Part shown: positions 61,688-64,000 of the stretch, piece after piece | Position numbering within the stretch: position 1 is the stretch's first letter | Layout: every line of letters begins with the position of its first letter | Assembly (NCBI GenBank): GCA_023384095.1 | Contig: JAHDXT010000001.1 | Span: 1-64,000, forward strand | DNA length: 64,000 bases | Source: Hyphomicrobiaceae bacterium | GTDB taxonomy: Bacteria; Pseudomonadota; Alphaproteobacteria; Rhizobiales; Hyphomicrobiaceae | Reading direction: 5' to 3' | Position numbers and translations under genes: made by a program | The notes under the pieces: generated by a model | What the model saw: only the letters and a program-made list of their open reading frames with translations | Database searches by the model: none | What the model was told of the DNA's origin: nothing

Positions 61688-62170
61688 TCAGCTACGATGG
61701 TAGGGGTGCCCCGAAAGGATCGTCGCGGCGCGGTAGAGCTGCTCGGCCAGCACGACGCGGACCAGCATGTGCGGCAGGGTCATCCGGCCGAGCGACAGCG
61801 TCAGGTCCACGCCGGCCAGCGCCTCGGGCCCGTGCCCGTCGGGGCCGCCGATCAGGAAAGCGAGGGAGCGCACGCCCGCCTCCCGCTGCCCGCGCAGGAA
61901 CGCGGCGAACGCATCGCTGGTCAGATCGCGGCCGTTCTCGTCGAGAACGATCCTCGCCCCCGCATCGCGGAGCTTCGCAACCAGCCGCGCCGACTCGTCG
62001 GCCTTGCGCGCGGCCGGGTCCGGCGCGCGGCTTTCCGGGATCTCGACGAGGACGAGCGGCCCCCAGCCGAGCGCGCGCCCGCTCGCCGTCACGCGGTCAC
62101 GATAACGCTCGAAGAGTTGGCGCTCCGGCCCCTCCTTGAGGCGCCCGACGGCGGCGATGACGAGGCGCAT
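61688..62170 (-). CDS. rlmH: 23S rRNA (pseudouridine-1915 N3)-methyltransferase
   Basis: 160 aa SPOUT methyltransferase; modifies position 1915 in helix 69 of 23S rRNA. The SAM-binding knot region is FLIGGPDGHG, followed by LSLGRMTLPHMLVRVVLAEQLYRA, the dimer and RNA-contact part, and the C-terminal GHPYHRS is invariant. ATG 62170 is the family start. Follows rsfS by 65 nt, the order usual in Alphaproteobacteria. Confidence 0.96.
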   Translation of the reverse strand: MRLVIAAVGRLKEGPERQLFERYRDRVTASGRALGWGPLVLVEIPESRAPDPAARKADESARLVAKLRDAGARIVLDENGRDLTSDAFAAFLRGQREAGVRSLAFLIGGPDGHGPEALAGVDLTLSLGRMTLPHMLVRVVLAEQLYRAATILSGHPYHRS

Positions 62171-62235
62171 GGCCGGACCCTGCGCGGGCCCGGCCCGCGG
62201 CAATCACGAGACGACTTCCAAACTCGCTCGGGTCG

Positions 62236-62646
62236 TCAGTGCGCCGCGCTCTCCGACGGGCGCTCTGCCGACCACATCTTCTCCAGGTTGTAGAACTCGC
62301 GCACTTCCGGCCGGAAGACGTGGACGATCACGTCGACGGCATCGATCAGCACCCAGTCGCGGGCTTCCATGCCCTCGACGCGGACACGGCCATGACCATG
62401 CTCTTTGAGCTTGCGCTGGATCTGATCGGCGATGGCCCCGACGTGGCGGTCGGAACGGCCCGTTGCGATCAGCATGTAGTCGCCGATCGAGGATTTCCCT
62501 CTGAGATCGATCACGACCACGTTCTCGGCCTTGGCTTCGTCGAGCCAGTGCGAGATCTCGGCGAGGAGAGCTTCCGAGCCCATTCCTTCGGAGACGAGCT
62601 CGGCTGGAGGCGCGCCCCTGCGGGCGCCCTCAAGAGCGGTTTGCAT
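62236..62646 (-). CDS. rsfS: Ribosome silencing factor RsfS
   Basis: 136 aa. Binds uL14 and keeps the ribosomal subunits apart when nutrients are low. VVIDLRGKSSIGDYMLIATGRSDRHVGAIAD and GMEARDWVLIDAVDVIVHVF are the family core; the C-terminal YNLEKMW follows. A basic Ala-rich N-terminal tail of about 20 residues precedes the domain, and the Met at residue 22 is an alternative start. Lies between nadD and rlmH. Confidence 0.95.
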   Translation of the reverse strand: MQTALEGARRGAPPAELVSEGMGSEALLAEISHWLDEAKAENVVVIDLRGKSSIGDYMLIATGRSDRHVGAIADQIQRKLKEHGHGRVRVEGMEARDWVLIDAVDVIVHVFRPEVREFYNLEKMWSAERPSESAAH

Positions 62647-62807
62647 CGTGCGGTGGGTTTCCTTTCGCCATCAAGTCCCGTTCAGGGTGCTGCCCGGACC
62701 GCCTGCCAAGCAGGGTCCCGGAGGCAGCCATCGTGGTCGGTCCCAGGGGGCGACCATGCCTAGAATAAGTGATTTCCCCGCCTCATTTCAATCCGCCCCG
62801 CCCGATT

Positions 62808-63464
62808 TCATGAGCGGGGTTGCCTTGGCGCGTCCGTCCGGCGCGCGGCCCGCAGCGCCGTGGAGGACAGCGGCGACAGCGGGCCGGTGAGGAGCGTCCA
62901 GGCCGGTGGGCTGAGCTCCGGCAGATCGGCCGCCCGCCGCTCGGGCACGTAGGCCCGGCGGTAGGCCAGCGCAGCCTTGGACGCCATCGCGCGATGCCGC
63001 CAGCCCGGCCGGTCCACCACGGCGACCGGCATGGTGCGCATGATCTCCCGCCAATGCTGCCAGCGGTGAAAGCCCGCCAGGTTGTCGGCGCCCATGATCC
63101 ACACGAAACGGACCCCCCGATGGCGCCGCACGAGGAAAGCCAGCGTGGCCGCCGTGTAGGGCGTGCCGAGGTCGGCCTCGAAGCCGGTCACCTTGATTCG
63201 AGCGTCGGTCGTCATGGCGCGGCAGGCCGCGATCCGGTCCTCCTGCGGCGGCAGGTCGCCCGTCTCCTTGAGGGGATTGCCCGGCGTCACCACCCACCAG
63301 AGCTGGTCGAGGTCGAGCCGCCTGAGGGCCGTGTGGCTGATCAGCACATGGCCGGAGTGGGGCGGGTTGAAGCTGCCCCCCATGACGCCGACGCGCAGAC
63401 CCGGCACGACGAGCGGCGTCCTGACTCTGACCGAGCCGAAGCGGACCGGTGCGCTCCGGCGCAT
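62808..63464 (-). CDS. nadD: Nicotinate-nucleotide adenylyltransferase
   Basis: 218 aa; makes deamido-NAD from nicotinate mononucleotide and ATP. The nucleotidyltransferase motif GGSFNPPHSGH is at about 29-39, WIMGADN marks the NMN site, and the second ATP motif reads SSTALR. A 20-residue basic extension precedes the domain. About 160 bp separate it from rsfS, and 26 nt from proA upstream. Confidence 0.95.
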   Translation of the reverse strand: MRRSAPVRFGSVRVRTPLVVPGLRVGVMGGSFNPPHSGHVLISHTALRRLDLDQLWWVVTPGNPLKETGDLPPQEDRIAACRAMTTDARIKVTGFEADLGTPYTAATLAFLVRRHRGVRFVWIMGADNLAGFHRWQHWREIMRTMPVAVVDRPGWRHRAMASKAALAYRRAYVPERRAADLPELSPPAWTLLTGPLSPLSSTALRAARRTDAPRQPRS

Positions 63465-63490
63465 CGCTCAGCGCCTCGCGCGGGCGTGAC

Positions 63491-64000
63491 TCATGCCGGC
63501 CTCACCTGGCCGGCGCCGCGCACGGCGTACTTGAAGCTCGTGAGCTGCTCCACTCCCACAGGGCCGCGCGCGTGCAGCTTGCCCGTCGCGATGCCGATCT
63601 CGGCGCCGAACCCGAACTCGCCGCCGTCGGCGAACTGCGTCGAGGCGTTGTGCAGGACGATGGCCGAATCGACCCGCTCGAGGAAGCGCTCCGCCGCAGC
63701 CGCGGAAGCCGTGACGATGGCGTCGGTGTGCTGGGAGCCGTAGCGGGCGATATGATCGATGGCGCCGTCGACCCCCTCGACCACCTTCACCGAGATGATC
63801 GCGTCCAGATACTCGGTCGACCAGTCCTCCTCCGTGGCGGGGGTCACGCGCGGATCGGCCTGTTGCGCGGCCTCGTCGCCCCGCACCGCGCAGCCGGCAT
63901 CGATGAGCGCCCGGATCAGATCGGGCAGGACGCGGCCTGGCGCGGCCCGATCGACGAGCAGGGTCTCGGTGGCGCCGCAGACGCCCGTCCGGCGCAGCTT
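63491..64000 (-). CDS. proA: Glutamate-5-semialdehyde dehydrogenase, C-terminal part
   Basis: Partial: the frame is open to the right edge, and about 170 C-terminal residues are visible. The segment [15 protein letters not shown] at the edge carries the active-site Cys region of ProA. Further on are the [29 protein letters not shown] block and the final Tyr-Ala-Val-Arg-Gly-Ala-Gly end, all typical. It makes glutamate semialdehyde in proline synthesis. An obg-proB-proA-nadD order is expected beyond the window. Confidence 0.95.
   Translation of the reverse strand, partial: KLRRTGVCGATETLLVDRAAPGRVLPDLIRALIDAGCAVRGDEAAQQADPRVTPATEEDWSTEYLDAIISVKVVEGVDGAIDHIARYGSQHTDAIVTASAAAAERFLERVDSAIVLHNASTQFADGGEFGFGAEIGIATGKLHARGPVGVEQLTSFKYAVRGAGQVRPA

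Noticed and set aside
1-64000. CRISPR array, tRNA, rRNA, IS element or prophage
   Set aside because: No regularly spaced repeats, cloverleaf sequences, transposase or phage genes were seen.

Overview
The window looks like chromosomal DNA of a high-GC alphaproteobacterium, most likely of the Hyphomicrobiales. The grounds are very high GC in every codon-third position, the proA-nadD-rsfS-rlmH block at the right edge, a fixGHI-ccoS cluster, FNR/FixK-type boxes, many TTT/TRAP/ABC carboxylate receptors, and short palindromic intergenic repeats. The genus cannot be told from what is here. No phage, IS element, CRISPR array, rRNA or tRNA was seen.

Layout. 0.2-5.4 kb: a TTT receptor, an SDR, an APH-like kinase with a small DUF6285 partner, and an acyl-CoA synthetase (acid activation and catabolism). 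5.5-7.3 kb: an exported molybdenum sulfite dehydrogenase with its cytochrome c. 7.4-13.6 kb: an HdeD-like membrane protein, a membrane-anchored nuclease-like protein, a transmembrane Ser/Thr kinase with a seven-blade WD40 propeller, an FHA protein and a PP2C phosphatase. 13.6-18.2 kb: a redoxin/prolyl-hydroxylase fusion, then a stress block (PRPP synthetase diverging from hsp20, a hydrolase and a phosphoribosyltransferase) with FNR/FixK-like sites between. 18.2-20.5 kb: threonine dehydrogenase and 2-amino-3-ketobutyrate CoA ligase. 21-23.4 kb: a DUF985 cupin and an HWE histidine kinase, with stop codons back to back.

23.4-39.3 kb is the most interesting part. An IclR regulator sits between a leftward TRAP importer plus two-subunit aconitase X operon and a rightward run of ten further genes: biotin carrier, biotin carboxylase, two SDRs, a complete ABC importer, a divergent biotin-dependent carboxyltransferase, a GMC oxidoreductase and a beta-keto acid cleavage enzyme. 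A 6-8-6 palindrome lies in the divergent promoter region. I read this as an inducible catabolic island with a carboxylation step. Its carboxyltransferase has lost residues that define pyruvate carboxylases, so the substrate is probably new.

39.3-48 kb holds stress and accessory genes: a GlsB-like protein, an M20 amidase, an acyl-CoA ligase/GNAT fusion, a kinase/ATPase fusion, a UspA protein with a perfect FNR/FixK box, and a DUF2189 protein. 48.1-52.6 kb is fixGHI-ccoS, the assembly genes of cbb3 oxidase, without the oxidase structural genes. 52.7-57.0 kb has a DUF488 protein, an orphan large subunit of the N,N-dimethylformamidase family and an L,D-transpeptidase. 57.3-61.3 kb is a complete TctCBA transporter followed by an enoyl-CoA hydratase-family gene. 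61.7-64.0 kb is the housekeeping block rlmH, rsfS, nadD and proA; proA is cut by the window edge.
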